In this document: in pieces, positions 1 through 11,492 of the stretch
Layout of the letters: each line of letters opens with the position of its first letter
How positions within the stretch are numbered: the first letter of the stretch is position 1
DNA from: Geosiphon pyriformis
Lineage: Eukaryota > Glomeromycota > Glomeromycetes > Archaeosporales > Geosiphonaceae
Length of the DNA: 64,000 bases
Assembly: GCA_016748015.1 (NCBI GenBank)
Contig: JAAOMT010000678.1
Span: 538,389-602,388, forward strand
Reading direction: 5' to 3'
Position numbers and translations under genes: made by a program
Notes under the pieces: generated by a model
Databases searched by the model: none
The model's input: the letters and a program-made list of their open reading frames with translations, nothing else
What the model was told of the DNA's origin: nothing

Positions 1-420
1 TAATTTTACATAAAAAAATTATAAAATTCTTTAAAAAAACTTTATTTTAATTAATCTAATTACAAAAATAATTGTTTATATTAATATACTTTTGTAAAAC
101 ATTTTTTATATTATAAATAATTAAAATTTTATTTAATAAAATTTTAAAAAAAACTTTGTTAACAATTTTAATTAAAGTAATAAATTAATATTAACCAAAC
201 AGAAAAAAAACTAATTAAAAAAACATAATTAATATATTATAACAAAAAATAATATAAAATTACATAAAATAATTAAGATAATTAATAAAATTCAAAAACT
301 TCTTTTTTTTTTATGTCTAAAATTTACAGAAAAAATACATTTATTGAAAAAAAGTTTTAATCATTTAGTAAAATAAATTCAAACTATTTCTGCTTGATTA
401 TAAGATCATTTTAGGTCTTA
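1..420. other. AT-rich, CpG-free flank
   Basis: No open frame, RNA gene or repeat unit is recognisable. The stretch is almost only A and T, with no CpG that I can find, and runs into the LINE remnant on its right. It is probably more decayed repeat DNA. Confidence 0.5.
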
Positions 421-3400
421 ATATTGCTATTATAAAGAAATTTGTTAAAGATTTTGGCTTTAATATTATTGTCAAACCTACTTTATTAAAAAAAAAAGAG
501 TGGTGTTTTAGAAGATAGTTTAGATAACAAAAAAGTGTTTGCCAAGAGATTAAGTAATTACTTTTGGAGTTTAGAAATTAGTAATTTTACTAAATCTAAT
601 AGTATTAACATAAAAGTGGAGTGTTTAGTTAAAGAAACTAGTATTGATAATAGTAAGGATAACATTTTTGCTGATGTGAATTCTGACTAAATATCAAAAG
701 ATTCATAAGTAAAAACCAAAAAAGTTTTGAGTAAGCCATTAAGAAAAATCAATTTTTTAAATAATAATGATAATAATATTTTTTTAAATGCTCTTTTGGT
801 GTTTTTTTCTCTTTCAAAAATCTGGTCAATGTCTTTGTTAGAAAGTTTTTTGTTTTAAATATCAAATTAGATAGAATTGCTTGGAAAACATCTCAAAAAA
901 AGTGTATAATAGTCAGAAAACTATTTTCAAGAATCAATAATTTTAAGAAAGCATTAATTTCTTCAAAATTTGCTGGAATTATTTGTCTTTTTTTTACATC
1001 TGAATTGGGTTTAGCACAAATTATAGAAAAGACAAAAGCTGTAAATGTTTTGGTAAACAGTAATCTCAAAAAATTTATTAAGTATTTAGATTAAGCTGTA
1101 ATGATAAAAAAAATTCTAATTAGAATATTAGCTGAAACTGTATATGCTGTATTATCTAAGTTTAGAATAATAAAGTCAATTAAAATGCAATTAATAGAAA
1201 TGTGGCAAAAGGCTGTAATAGAGTTTAAGTAAATAGAGTATGCTAATTTGGTCATAGTGAAATGGTCTATCCTAATCAAAAAAGATGCTATGTATATGGT
1301 AAGAACTTATAAGAACAAAGATTCATGGGATATAAAAAATTATAATAGAGCATTGTTCTATATATTACCAATGGAAACAAATGCTTATAACATCTGAAAT
1401 TTCATTAAATCAATTGGTAAAAAAATGTGCATTATTAATTAGTATCTAGTTATATATACCCAATTAAAATGTGTTGTTGTTTGTTTTATTTCTGCTGAAT
1501 TATTTGATGCTGTCATGAGAACCATATCAGTATTAAGAAGCACTAATCTGCACTAGTTTTGTCTGATTTTTGCTAAGTATGTAAAGTATAGAAATATAAG
1601 TTATATGTTATTAAACTGTTTATAGATGAAAATTTTTTCTTTAGTAAATTTTTTTACAAAATATTGTTAAATACAAATAAGAGCAAACTGGCAATTATTT
1701 ATGCAAAATGTTTGGTTTTTATTCTTTATTTAATTATTTTTAGTAGTGTTTTTTGGGTAAAAGTTGTTGATGAGTTTTTTTTTCCTCTTTTTGTACACAA
1801 TAGTTTGTCAAATTCTGGTTTTTTTCTGAAGATAAAGTTTATTCTATTAGTGCTTAAGTAAATAAATAGTAGATTTGCTGTTTTTGAATACAGTCTTATC
1901 AGTTTTATAGAACAAGTTGGTAAGCTGGTTAAGAGGTTAAACACACTTGGGCCAACAGTTTTCTAGTCTAATTCTAAATATTAGCCATTAGTAACTCTTT
2001 TATTACAGAATTAAGAAGTAAATATAATAATAAGTGAAGGTTTGAGTGCAATAATTAGCAGCAGAATTATTATAAAAGTAGTGGTTTTTGACTTAATAGT
2101 TGTCCCAAAATTGGAAAAAAACATGGACAATTTGTTAATCATAGTTATAAGCCTAATAGCCAAAGTAAACAATACTGTTTTGAGTTCTAATACTTGTTTA
2201 TTTCAATGACCAATCTTATTTAAAAAGTAGCTATATGCAATGTTAAGAGTATAAACAATTTTGTTAAGCAAATATTATTTGTTGGCATAAAGATATGAAC
2301 AATTTGATTTTGATTATTATTAAAACAAAACTGAAAGAGAAAATCTATTTATAAATTGCCAATAAGTTTGATAGTATTTGTGTATTTACTTCTGGTTTGA
2401 ACTCTAATTATTTGGGCTCAAGTATTACAATTGTTATAAATATTGCCTTAATAAAACATATATATAAAGTTTTTTGAGATTTCTGGCTGACTTCTGTTTA
2501 TTAGATTATTCTTCAAAAATAAACTTTTTGTTTTAATTTTAGGGCTGTATATTGATATAGTACTAACAGTACATTTGGCTTAGGCTGAGAAAATTAACTC
2601 ATTGATTGCAAAGACTGTAAATAAATCTTCTTTTATTATTTTGAACAGAAATTTCAATAAAAATGGTTTTTATAAGTGTGCTAGTTTTAAAAAGTGTTTT
2701 GGTTTAAAACTGGTCAATTTTTTAGTAGAAAGCTTGACCACTAAAATAGAAACATAAAAAAATTCTAAAAGTGTTAAAAAAACAATTGATTATATATTTG
2801 TTTTTTTGAGTTTAATTAATACTGTAGTAAATTATAGTATTCTGGATATTGAAGAGTACTTTAACACTAATTATCAAGCTATTTTTGTTTCTGTGAATTT
2901 AAGTAATCTGTTAAATATACATCTGAACTCTGTATACAAGCAAACAAATAAAAATTGTTAAAAGTTTGATTTTAAAAGTTCTAATAAAGCTAAATAAAAT
3001 AAATTTAAGGATGTTATATTGGCTAATACTACAATATTTTCTGACAAGTTCATAGCATTTAAGAAATCCTTAAACCTGAATACAATATAAGATATTATTT
3101 ATAAAATACTGTGTTTATTGGCTAGTAAAATGTTTAAAAAAAAGTGGTTTAAAGACTTTGATAAAATTTTCACCAAAAAGTCTTTTAGGTTTTACAAATT
3201 AGAAATATTAGTATTAAATATTGTTAAATTTTTACATAGTAGAATTAGTATCAAATTTATTTCTTTGATAAACTGCTGGATTTTTTTGAATAATAATAAG
3301 ACTTTAAGTATTCAAATATTATTGAATTCTAGTGTTGATTGTAAATCTATAAGATCTGTTTTTTTTGGTATAAGAAAAGCATATTGTGCTTTAAAGCTTG

Positions 3401-6400
3401 CCAAATTAATAAAAATAGAAAAAATAGGTATTAGAACTGCTATTAACAAGAAAATAAAAAGTTTTGTTGTTAAAAAAGATTACACAATTAGAAGTATATT
3501 AAAGCATTTTTTTTATAAAGTAATATTAGATTATTTAATTGTTAATAGTAAAGTTGATATGAATTTTGAAGAGATAAAATATAAGATTAATATAATCATA
3601 AAGAGTTGAATAAAAAAGAGATTAGTATTGAATAATGTTTCTAATTTGTGACATTGTCAATATATGCCATTGTTTTATGTTAATAATACCACTTTTTCTG
3701 AAATTATAGGTGCTATTAGATATAAGAATATGATATACTTGATCAAAAACTTACTTAATAAGAAGATTGGTGATTTGTCTGATATTACAAATAAACTCTA
3801 AAAGCACTATAATAATTTAATGCTGTTAATACTATTGGATGTCTTAAATACTTATTTGGTATATAAATTAGTATTTCAATCATGAAAAGAGACTTAGATG
3901 TTGATGATTCTTAAATTGTATGAGTAGAAAAGCATTTTAACCAACACCAGGCCAATTACTTTAATTAAGACTGCTTGAAAAATCTTTCTAAAATACTCTT
4001 TGACAGGATTTTAATAATCTATAGCAAATTCAATATTCTTTATAGTAATAATTTTTTTGTGTTAAAAAATACTACTACTTAATTTTCTATCTTTGCAGTA
4101 AATTTAGTAATTAAAGATGTTCTGAAAAAGAATTATGAACTTTGACTGATTTTGCAAAATATGTAAAAAGTCTATAACTCTGTTAATTGTTGTTATTTAG
4201 AAAATAGTTTTATTTGAATCAAGATATGTAAACAATTCATCAGGTTTTTTGAAAGTATTTACAATAATAGAGTCAATTGAATCATAATAAATTATAGGCT
4301 TACTAATAAGTACTCAATACATAATAATCTGAACCAAAATAAAATTTTTTTCTCTTTGCTCTAAAGGATTTTTTATAATTTTTTTTGGTGTAAAATCAAA
4401 ACCATAAAAGTTTGTTTGGCTATTGTATTGACATTAAGTTTGTTGTCAAAACTGGCAGGCTTAAAAATTAGAATAGACTGATCTTTTATCTAATCACTAG
4501 TGCTTTTGTTGATAACACAATTTAGATAAGAAATAGTTAGGCTGCTACTTAATATATTTTGAATATTGCAAGTGATTTTTTTAAAATAAATAATATTTTA
4601 ATAAACAATAAGAAAACAGTAGCTATTTCTATTAATTAGAATGTAAAAAATGTTTTACTTATAATAAGTAGTCTGTCAATATTTGTTGCTCAGAAAAAAA
4701 AGCTTTATAAATATCTTAGTATCTTTTTGTTTTCTAAAGATTTATTAAAGTCTAGTTTAGTAAATACTTACTTTAATATTAGATTTTTTGCAAATTTAGT
4801 CTTAAAGAAAGCTATCTTAAACAAACAATTTTTTTATTCAGTCTTGGCTGTACTGTAGTCTATAGTTGATTACAAAACTCAGTTTAGTTTTATTTCTAAA
4901 AATGTATATAATAAGTGAAATATGTTGATTAAAAAGAGTTTAAGAATAAAGACTGGTTTGTCAAAAAATTTTCCTAATAAAACTCTTTACCATCCATTAT
5001 TGTATAACTTGAAATTATTTAAGCAAATACAAACTAAGAGTAAGACAGCTTCTGTATTAAGTTTTTCAAATACTAATAAGATTCTTAGTTGTCTGTTTAA
5101 TTTTAGGTTTTTAGATTTACAGATTTTATATTGGTTTTTTATTCACTTTTTGTATTATTCTGTAAAGCTAAGAGTTAGTTTAGTTAACAACTTTTTGGCT
5201 AATATGGTAAAAATATTTTTGAATTATAATATGTTTTTTGATAATAACTTTTTTTTTATTCTGTTTTTTTGGTAGCACTCTAATGTCTTCTGTTTTAAAA
5301 AATTCAGTGTTTTATGACATTTTTTACTTACTTAAAAAATTTGGTATAGTCTTTGTTGAACAATTGTATAATAAAAAAGGATTGGTTTTTAATTGAAATA
5401 GCTTTTATTATTGGAAAAAACTTGATTTAAAAGGCCCAATTTCTGTTTGGTTTGGAGTAATATGTAACTTTTTGACTAATTCTGTATTTTATCTTAATGT
5501 TTAGTTGTCTATTAACAGCTTTTAGTTTTCAAAAAATTTTAATATTAGTGGCTTTTTTTAAGCTCAAGCTCTGTTTTTTTAATGCTAATTTAAATATTGT
5601 TAATATTTACACAAATAAATCTTTGAAGAATTTGAATATATGTAAAATAAGATGTGATGTAGCCATATTTTTTTTTGATCTGGATATTAGTGTTAATATT
5701 AAAGTTAGTGATTTAGTATTTTTTACAATGACAAAATTACAAGTAATTGTATTGGTTTTAAAATGTGTTATAGTTTACAGTACTATTGCAATATATTCAG
5801 ACAATTAAGCTGCATTAAATACTTGTGCTGTAGAATTGGACATGAATTTATTAGATTTTTGCAATAATTGCTGGTTAAAAAAATATTGTGTTGTAAATTT
5901 TGTTAAAAATAAGAGATTTAATGTTTCTTAAAATAAAATTAAGAAATATTCAAATGTGTTAAGCAATAAGCATACTGATAAGCTGACCAATTTAGCTTTG
6001 TATTTAAATTTAATGTTTCTTGTTATTATTAATAAAAGATTTATTAAAGCTGGTCAAATAATAATATTTAGAAATATTTATTATTTTATTTGTGAGATTT
6101 TTAAGGCTGTTTATTGTATATACTAGGAAGTTGGGCCTAAATCTAATATTGTTAATATAAACATGACAGAAAATATGAATTAAATTCAAACTTTTTTAGT
6201 CTAATACTCTGACTTACATATGACAGCTGGTTTCATAAGTAAATTTACTACTAGTTTACACTTATATTTTATAAAGCTTTGTACTATTATCTGCCAATTA
6301 CTGTTTATAAGCATTTATATAATAAAAAATATTCTAATGTATTGTGCTTTTATTGTAGAGAGATAGAGACTTCCAATTATTTTTTTGTGTATTTGATGGA

Positions 6401-6930
6401 TTTTGCTGCTTATATTAATCTGTTTAAGCTGTACTTAGTTCAATAAGATGGTATATTAGGCTTGAGTTTGCCATTGTTTTATGTTTTGCAGGTGTTTTAT
6501 TTATGTAGTTCTGATAATACTGTGTATACTGTCTTGTGCAAAAGTTTTGTATTTAAGAAATAGTGCTCAAAAACTGTATTTATTTTTGACAATACCAAAG
6601 TTATTAATGAAAAGATTGTTAATTTAAGACAAAACTTAAGAATAGTCTACTGTGTTAAGATATAAATAGTAAAAGTTAAATATAGGGCAATTATGAAAAA
6701 AAACCTAATTGTACATAATATTTTGGTGTCTTTTAAGGTTTATAGTCTATTATTTCTGCTTTTTAATGATAGTATTAAATTGCTTAGAATTGTAAAAGTA
6801 TATGATATTAGTTTTGGTTTTTGTAAACTTTGTAGTTTTTTTCCTAATACTAATAGTGTGATATTTATTAAAATAGATTCATAGTATTATTTTAACTGGT
6901 TTAAGTAACTAATCACATATAAAAAATACA
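421..6930 (+). mobile_element. Decayed LINE (non-LTR retrotransposon) with reverse transcriptase and RNase H domains
   Basis: Translated along the plus strand, with frame changes and many stops, this region matches from memory the LINE polyprotein common in Rhizophagus. The clearest reverse transcriptase part is about 3480-4330, with the open piece 3118-3609 ahead of it. There the family's Trp in a NELWKH-like motif is replaced by TAA (3799-3801), a PYEW-like Trp by TAG (3925-3927) and an Arg by TGA (3976-3978). The C-terminal RT region lies at about 4740-5275 and an RNase H domain at about 5610-5990. In the RNase H domain the first acidic residue (YTDGS) reads YTNKS and TELQ reads TKLQ, while the YSD aspartate is kept. 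The substitutions are mostly C-to-T and G-to-A, and CpG is essentially absent. About 480-3000 is probably the N-terminal or endonuclease part but I cannot align it. The element cannot be functional, and its ends are approximate. Confidence 0.8.
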
Positions 6931-8640
6931 TAATTTTTGCTTAGTTCAGATTACTTAGTTTAATATATTGTGTTAGATAGTATTTGAATCTTACTTATTA
7001 AATAATAATAATAAAAATTAATAATAATACAAAATAATTAATATTATTATTAAATAATTAACAATAATATAAAATAACACAAAATAATTTTTTATTATTT
7101 ATTAAAAAAATAAGATTTAATTGCTATTTCGTATTATATAATATTTAAGTATTTTAAACTAAACACAATTTACATACTTTTTATATATAATTAATTATTT
7201 AGATTATTATAGTATTATTATTTAAACCAGAAAAAAATAAAAAATATTTATGTAATTTAAAACTTATATTAAATGTCTTAATAATATTAAGTAATTATAC
7301 TATACTATTAAATAAAACAACAATAATATTTTTAATAAATAAATATTTAAGACTATAAATTCTTATTAAATATATATAAAAACAATATTTACAATATTAA
7401 TAATAATAAAAAGCATATATTAAACAAAAATTATAACATAAAATAACACAAATTGTAGATTATAATTATTTATAAATTAAACTTAATTTTTTTATTTTTA
7501 AATATTTTATTTATTTATTTTTTAAACCAAAAGCCAAATACAAATTATATAATACTTTTAAAATTATTACTTAAAACAATAATTCTTAAACATAATATTA
7601 CAAAAAATTATTCTTGGTAAATTTGAATATTTATTTTAAATATTATTAAATCTTTAATAATAATTTCTGTTTTTTAATATTAATAAATTATTTGATAATT
7701 CGAAAATTTCTTTAGTAAAATAAAAATTATTATATGTTTTTATGTATTATTATATTATATTTTTTTATTTATAAATTTATATTATTTATACTATATTAAA
7801 TATTTTAATTAATAATTGGCTAATTTATAATTATAATTTTAATCATATTTATGTGTATTTCTTTGTATTATCTAATAATGGTTTTTTGATTTATAAGATT
7901 GTTTATTTTTCTTATATTACATATAATAATTTTTTAAACTAATTTAATTATTTAAAAGTAATATAAAAGTCTTATTCTTAAAAAACAATTTACTAAGTTT
8001 TAATAAAATAGTAGTAATAAGGCCAAAAAATACAAACAATTTTGTTTTTAAACTATTTAAAAATATTTCTAAATCATATTTTGCTTGTTTAAAGAAAATT
8101 ATCTAGACTTAAAACTTGCCATTAAAAGCTATTGAATAAAAAATAAATTTTTTTTTTAATATAAAAATTAGCTTAATAAAAAGTTTTTTTCTTCAAATGT
8201 GTTTTTTTAAAAACTTTTTGGATAAATTAGCAAAAATAATAAAAAAATTACATTTTAATACAAAATAACAAAACTTTTTACAATTTTTACAACAAATTAG
8301 ATCAAATATTATTCATAAAAAATTGATTTTATTAAATATAAAAATAGTACAAAAAGCCCAATTTAAATTTTTTAAAGTTTTAAACAAACAGTAATATATT
8401 TAACTTTAAAATTAATAGTAAATATGCAATTATAATACAAGTTTATTATTAGCTTTTTCTAAAAAATACTAAAATCATGTATAATTGTGTTTATAAACAA
8501 AGTAAACAATAATGTTCTAAACTAATCTTTTAATAATTATATTATCTAATTTTTACTGGCTTTAACCATATATACAAAATTTTTTCTGATTAAAATTAAC
8601 TACTTATATGCTAAAAAATCAGTCTAATTTAATATTAAAA
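6931..8640. other. AT-rich, CpG-poor stretch without genes
   Basis: I see no gene. The DNA has the same composition as the LINE and is probably its decayed 3' part or neighbouring repeats. A segment within it, 7121-7240, resembles one near the right end of the window. Composition changes sharply at about 8650, where CpG and GC-rich words return. Confidence 0.5.
7121..7240 (+). repeat. Diverged dispersed repeat, copy 1
   Basis: This segment shares ordered words with 63130-63252: TTGCTA.TT, then a TACATACTTT.TATATATAATTA core, then TAAA.C.AGAAAAAA. The orientation is the same in both places. Both copies sit in CpG-poor DNA, so this may be part of one transposon family, perhaps the LINE's 3' region. 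Similarity was judged by eye in AT-rich sequence. Confidence 0.4.
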
Positions 8641-8649
8641 ATTTTATTA

Positions 8650-9900
8650 CAAGCTTACTCTTGCACTGAAATTGTTGTTTTCACAGCAGCCGAGATCAAA
8701 GCAAACTCAAAGAAATGTATCCAGGCTTCGAGGTGGTGAACAAAGTGTCTGGAAAAAGCTTTCAAAGCTTGGCTATATTGTCATTCTGCTCAAGCATGTT
8801 TATTTTCTCATCGAAAACTCCAAGGAGAACTGCTTACGATGGTTGCTGTTACAAGTGTCATAAGTCGTATTCTCCGACAAGACAACTTTGCAGATGTTCC
8901 GAAACACCTGTTTGGCGTGGAAAACTTATATAAGCAATGATAAAGCACCCCTTCAAGCTTGACGTTCGGGAACATCTCAAGATTAATTTTCATGTATTCA
9001 CGAAGAATTTGAACCCCTTTATCTATCATAAGATACTAAATAATTTGGCTGGTGGGCAAATCTTCCGGAGGAGGTGATTCTTTCTAATATTTACAGCATA
9101 CTTGCCCATGTATAGATGCACATGGAAGCCAAATTACATATAATTATATATATTATAGTATTGGTATTAAAGTATCTCGAGTAAAAAATTTCCAGGGTTT
9201 GTGTTTAATGGGTGACCCTCGTCATTCACGTAGCTCTGAAAATTTGCGATTAAGTTGATTGATGAGATGAGACGGGCTATCAGATGCTTGACAAAGAATG
9301 GCTGCTCAGATCCCTCAAAGAAAAACTGATACATAATTGATAATTCGAGTGAATTTGAGGAAATAGAATACCAGGTCTTCCAAGTAATGAAGAAGGTCCA
9401 GACCAAGTGGTGAAATTAGCTGTTAACATGATTAGGACCAACTGCTCTTGTAACTGTCGCCTTGATAAAGGCCGCCCAGTTGTAAAAATCTTATGTCAAC
9501 ATAGATCCCGATCTTCAAGCTTTATTGAAAATAGGAACTTTTCAGGTACTCAGCTTTCAAGTGATTCTTGACTAGATGAATGCTTTTGATCGAGGAAATC
9601 TTTTCATGCGTATTATTCTTATTTGTACGCCATGGAAAATTTACTACAAAAGATTTCGTGGAAGAAACTTGATAAAATATGTTCTAAAGTTACTTGCAGA
9701 ATTTTTACATTTGGCCCTAAATATTACCTTTTGATACAGTGTAAATAATTTGTCAGCTTTTGTCAACCCAAAGGCTTTTATCTGAACTTTCGAAAGTACC
9801 ATCTATAAATTGATGAAATTACAAAAAACTCATCAACTTTAGTAGGTACGCAGCTTATTTTGTCACAGTGGTTGTCCATTGATAGAAGTTTCAGAGTAAG
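8650..9900. pseudogene. Unrecognised coding-like remnant
   Basis: GC content rises abruptly and several short frames look protein-like without low complexity. Examples are 8808-9029 on the minus strand (contains LVTATIVSSSPWSF) and 9167-9406 on the minus strand (contains FFEGSEQPFFVKHL). Nothing stays open for more than about 80 codons, so any gene here is broken or split by introns I cannot place. Plus-strand readings of the same DNA are also plausible, so the strand is uncertain. I do not recognise a family. Confidence 0.3.
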
Positions 9901-10565
9901 TTGTATTGATCATTTCTGTTTAATTCTAAATGTATTAATTTATTTTCCAACAAGTCTTTTAGTCAACAAAGGTTTGAATTTTTTCTTTGAGTTATCTTGA
10001 ATATATTTGGAAACAAGTGCTTTAAGAAATAATTAATCTTTAAAATATCCAAAAGCTCAGACTACAAATCTTTGTTAATCTTAGGAGCTATATCAGCAAC
10101 AAAATGGTCAAATCCAAAGTACTTGGATCTTGGAGACATACTTCAAGAGAAATAATATGTGTATTATACCACCAAAAAATTGCGTTATGGTGGGAAGAGA
10201 CGTTTAAATATATTAAATATTCAAAACCCAATAGAAAAACTTTACACGAGAACCTATTTTCAAGGTATTTTTATAACTTGTGTTTCTCCTTGAAACCTTA
10301 CATAATAAAACCATTCAAGACAACCAAAGCGACGCATAAAATGCAAATTTAAAGCCATATTATTACAAAAACTCTATAGTTATCAACTTTATTTTGAAAA
10401 TCTTTTTGTAAATATTTGAGGAAACGCATAGAATGAATATGAAGTGAAGTAAAGTGATAGTAATAAAAAAATCCAGCATTTTTTTGAGAATAGTTATACT
10501 TATGCTTATGATAAAATTAACCAAGGGATTTCAGTATATTTAATAACAGTTTGGGGATTTTAAAA
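9901..10565. other. Gene-free stretch
   Basis: An open frame at 10104-10352 (plus) has no recognisable motif and ordinary local composition, so I do not call it a gene. The last part is the 3' flank of HMG-box gene 1. Confidence 0.4.
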
Positions 10566-11288
10566 TTAGAAATTTGAGTCTGTATAAGAAAAAAATTGAA
10601 GGAACTCTGGCTGATGACATGACAGGATATTAGTCATTAAAGAGTCATTCTGGAAGGAAGAAGGTATATATTCATAATTAAAATAGAAATTGCTGTTCTC
10701 TGGCAACGTTGGAACTGAAGATTCTGTTCCTTCTATTTGTGTTTTTACTAATGCATTTTCTTGATTTCGTAATTGCTGTGGTATTTTTTTTGAAATATTG
10801 GAAACAAAATTTTTCCAGGATGCCTTAGCTCGTTTCGGTTTGAATTTGTATGTAGGGTTAATTCTCGAATGTTTAGCTCCAACAGCTTTCGACAAAGTTT
10901 TGTATTGGGCTTTATCCTCTGCAGAAGCTAATTTCCATAACTTTGCTGTAACTCTTGACCAGTAGCGCTGATCTTTTTGGTTTATTCCTTTAATTTTTGC
11001 CTGCATAGTGGCACTTTTTCTGAATAATATGTAACAGTTTGGTGGTCTCTTGGTTTGGCCATCCTTTTCTTTATCAAGGTTCGTAATTTCAAAATTGTAA
11101 AGTTCATCACATGTAAATGGAGCAGGAAACAAATTTAGAATTTCACCAATTTGTTTTATTTCTCTTTCTGGCATATCTAATTGTGACGTGATTGCCTTTG
11201 AGACTCTAGCAAATGAATTATTTGGCTCCAATCGATAAATAGGGTAACATGATTTCACGGAAGATGAATTTTGATTTCGGGTTGTCAT
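10566..11288 (-). CDS. HMG-box protein, MATA_HMG type (HMG gene 1)
   Basis: This is an intact single-exon gene of 240 residues. An HMG box spans residues about 80-154. It opens with KRPPNCYILFRK, has aromatic core positions (YW at 109-110, LWKL at 117-120) and ends in the basic NPTYKFKPKRAK, which matches the NY.Y.P end of fungal MATA_HMG boxes. The N-terminal 78 residues and the Ser/Asn/Gln-rich C-terminal tail have no domain I recognise. MATA_HMG proteins bind the DNA minor groove and act as nuclear transcription regulators. In Rhizophagus the family is large and most members are not shown to control mating. The ATG at 11288 is the first in frame. A TATAAATA lies about 200 bp upstream, and a 79-bp duplicated block lies between it and the start. 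The family assignment is secure; the target genes are unknown. Confidence 0.9.
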   Translation of the reverse strand: MTTRNQNSSSVKSCYPIYRLEPNNSFARVSKAITSQLDMPEREIKQIGEILNLFPAPFTCDELYNFEITNLDKEKDGQTKRPPNCYILFRKSATMQAKIKGINQKDQRYWSRVTAKLWKLASAEDKAQYKTLSKAVGAKHSRINPTYKFKPKRAKASWKNFVSNISKKIPQQLRNQENALVKTQIEGTESSVPTLPENSNFYFNYEYIPSSFQNDSLMTNILSCHQPEFLQFFSYTDSNF

Positions 11289-11296
11289 TATGATTG

Positions 11297-11467
11297 GGTA
11301 TTTAATGAAATTTTTTTCGTAAGTGTTGCTTTTGAAATATGAAATTTAAAAATACTTTAAAGTAAGAAATTTGGAAATTGGAGACTTTGGTATTTAATTG
11401 AAATATTTTTTCGTAAGTGCTTCTTTGAAATATTAAATTTAAAAACACTTTGAGCAAAAAATTTGGA
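11297..11467 (-). repeat. Tandem duplication in the HMG gene 1 upstream region
   Basis: Two diverged copies of a 79-bp block lie at 11297-11375 and 11389-11467, a 92-bp period. Both share GGTATTTAAT, TTTTTTCGTAAGTG, CTTTGAAATAT and AAATTTGGA. They occupy almost all the space between the start codon and the putative TATA box, so they are probably in the 5' leader or core promoter. Confidence 0.75.
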
Positions 11468-11484
11468 ATCGAGGGGAATTCTTT

Positions 11485-11492
11485 TATTTATA
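11485..11492 (-). promoter_or_regulatory. Putative TATA box of HMG gene 1
   Basis: The minus strand reads TATAAATA about 200 bp before the start codon at 11288. HMG genes 2 and 3 have similar boxes 170-180 bp upstream, which supports the call. In AT-rich DNA chance matches are common. Confidence 0.4.

Noticed and set aside
10104-10352. Plus-strand 82-codon frame
   Set aside because: No recognisable motif, no paired promoter or coding-like pattern; kept as spacer.
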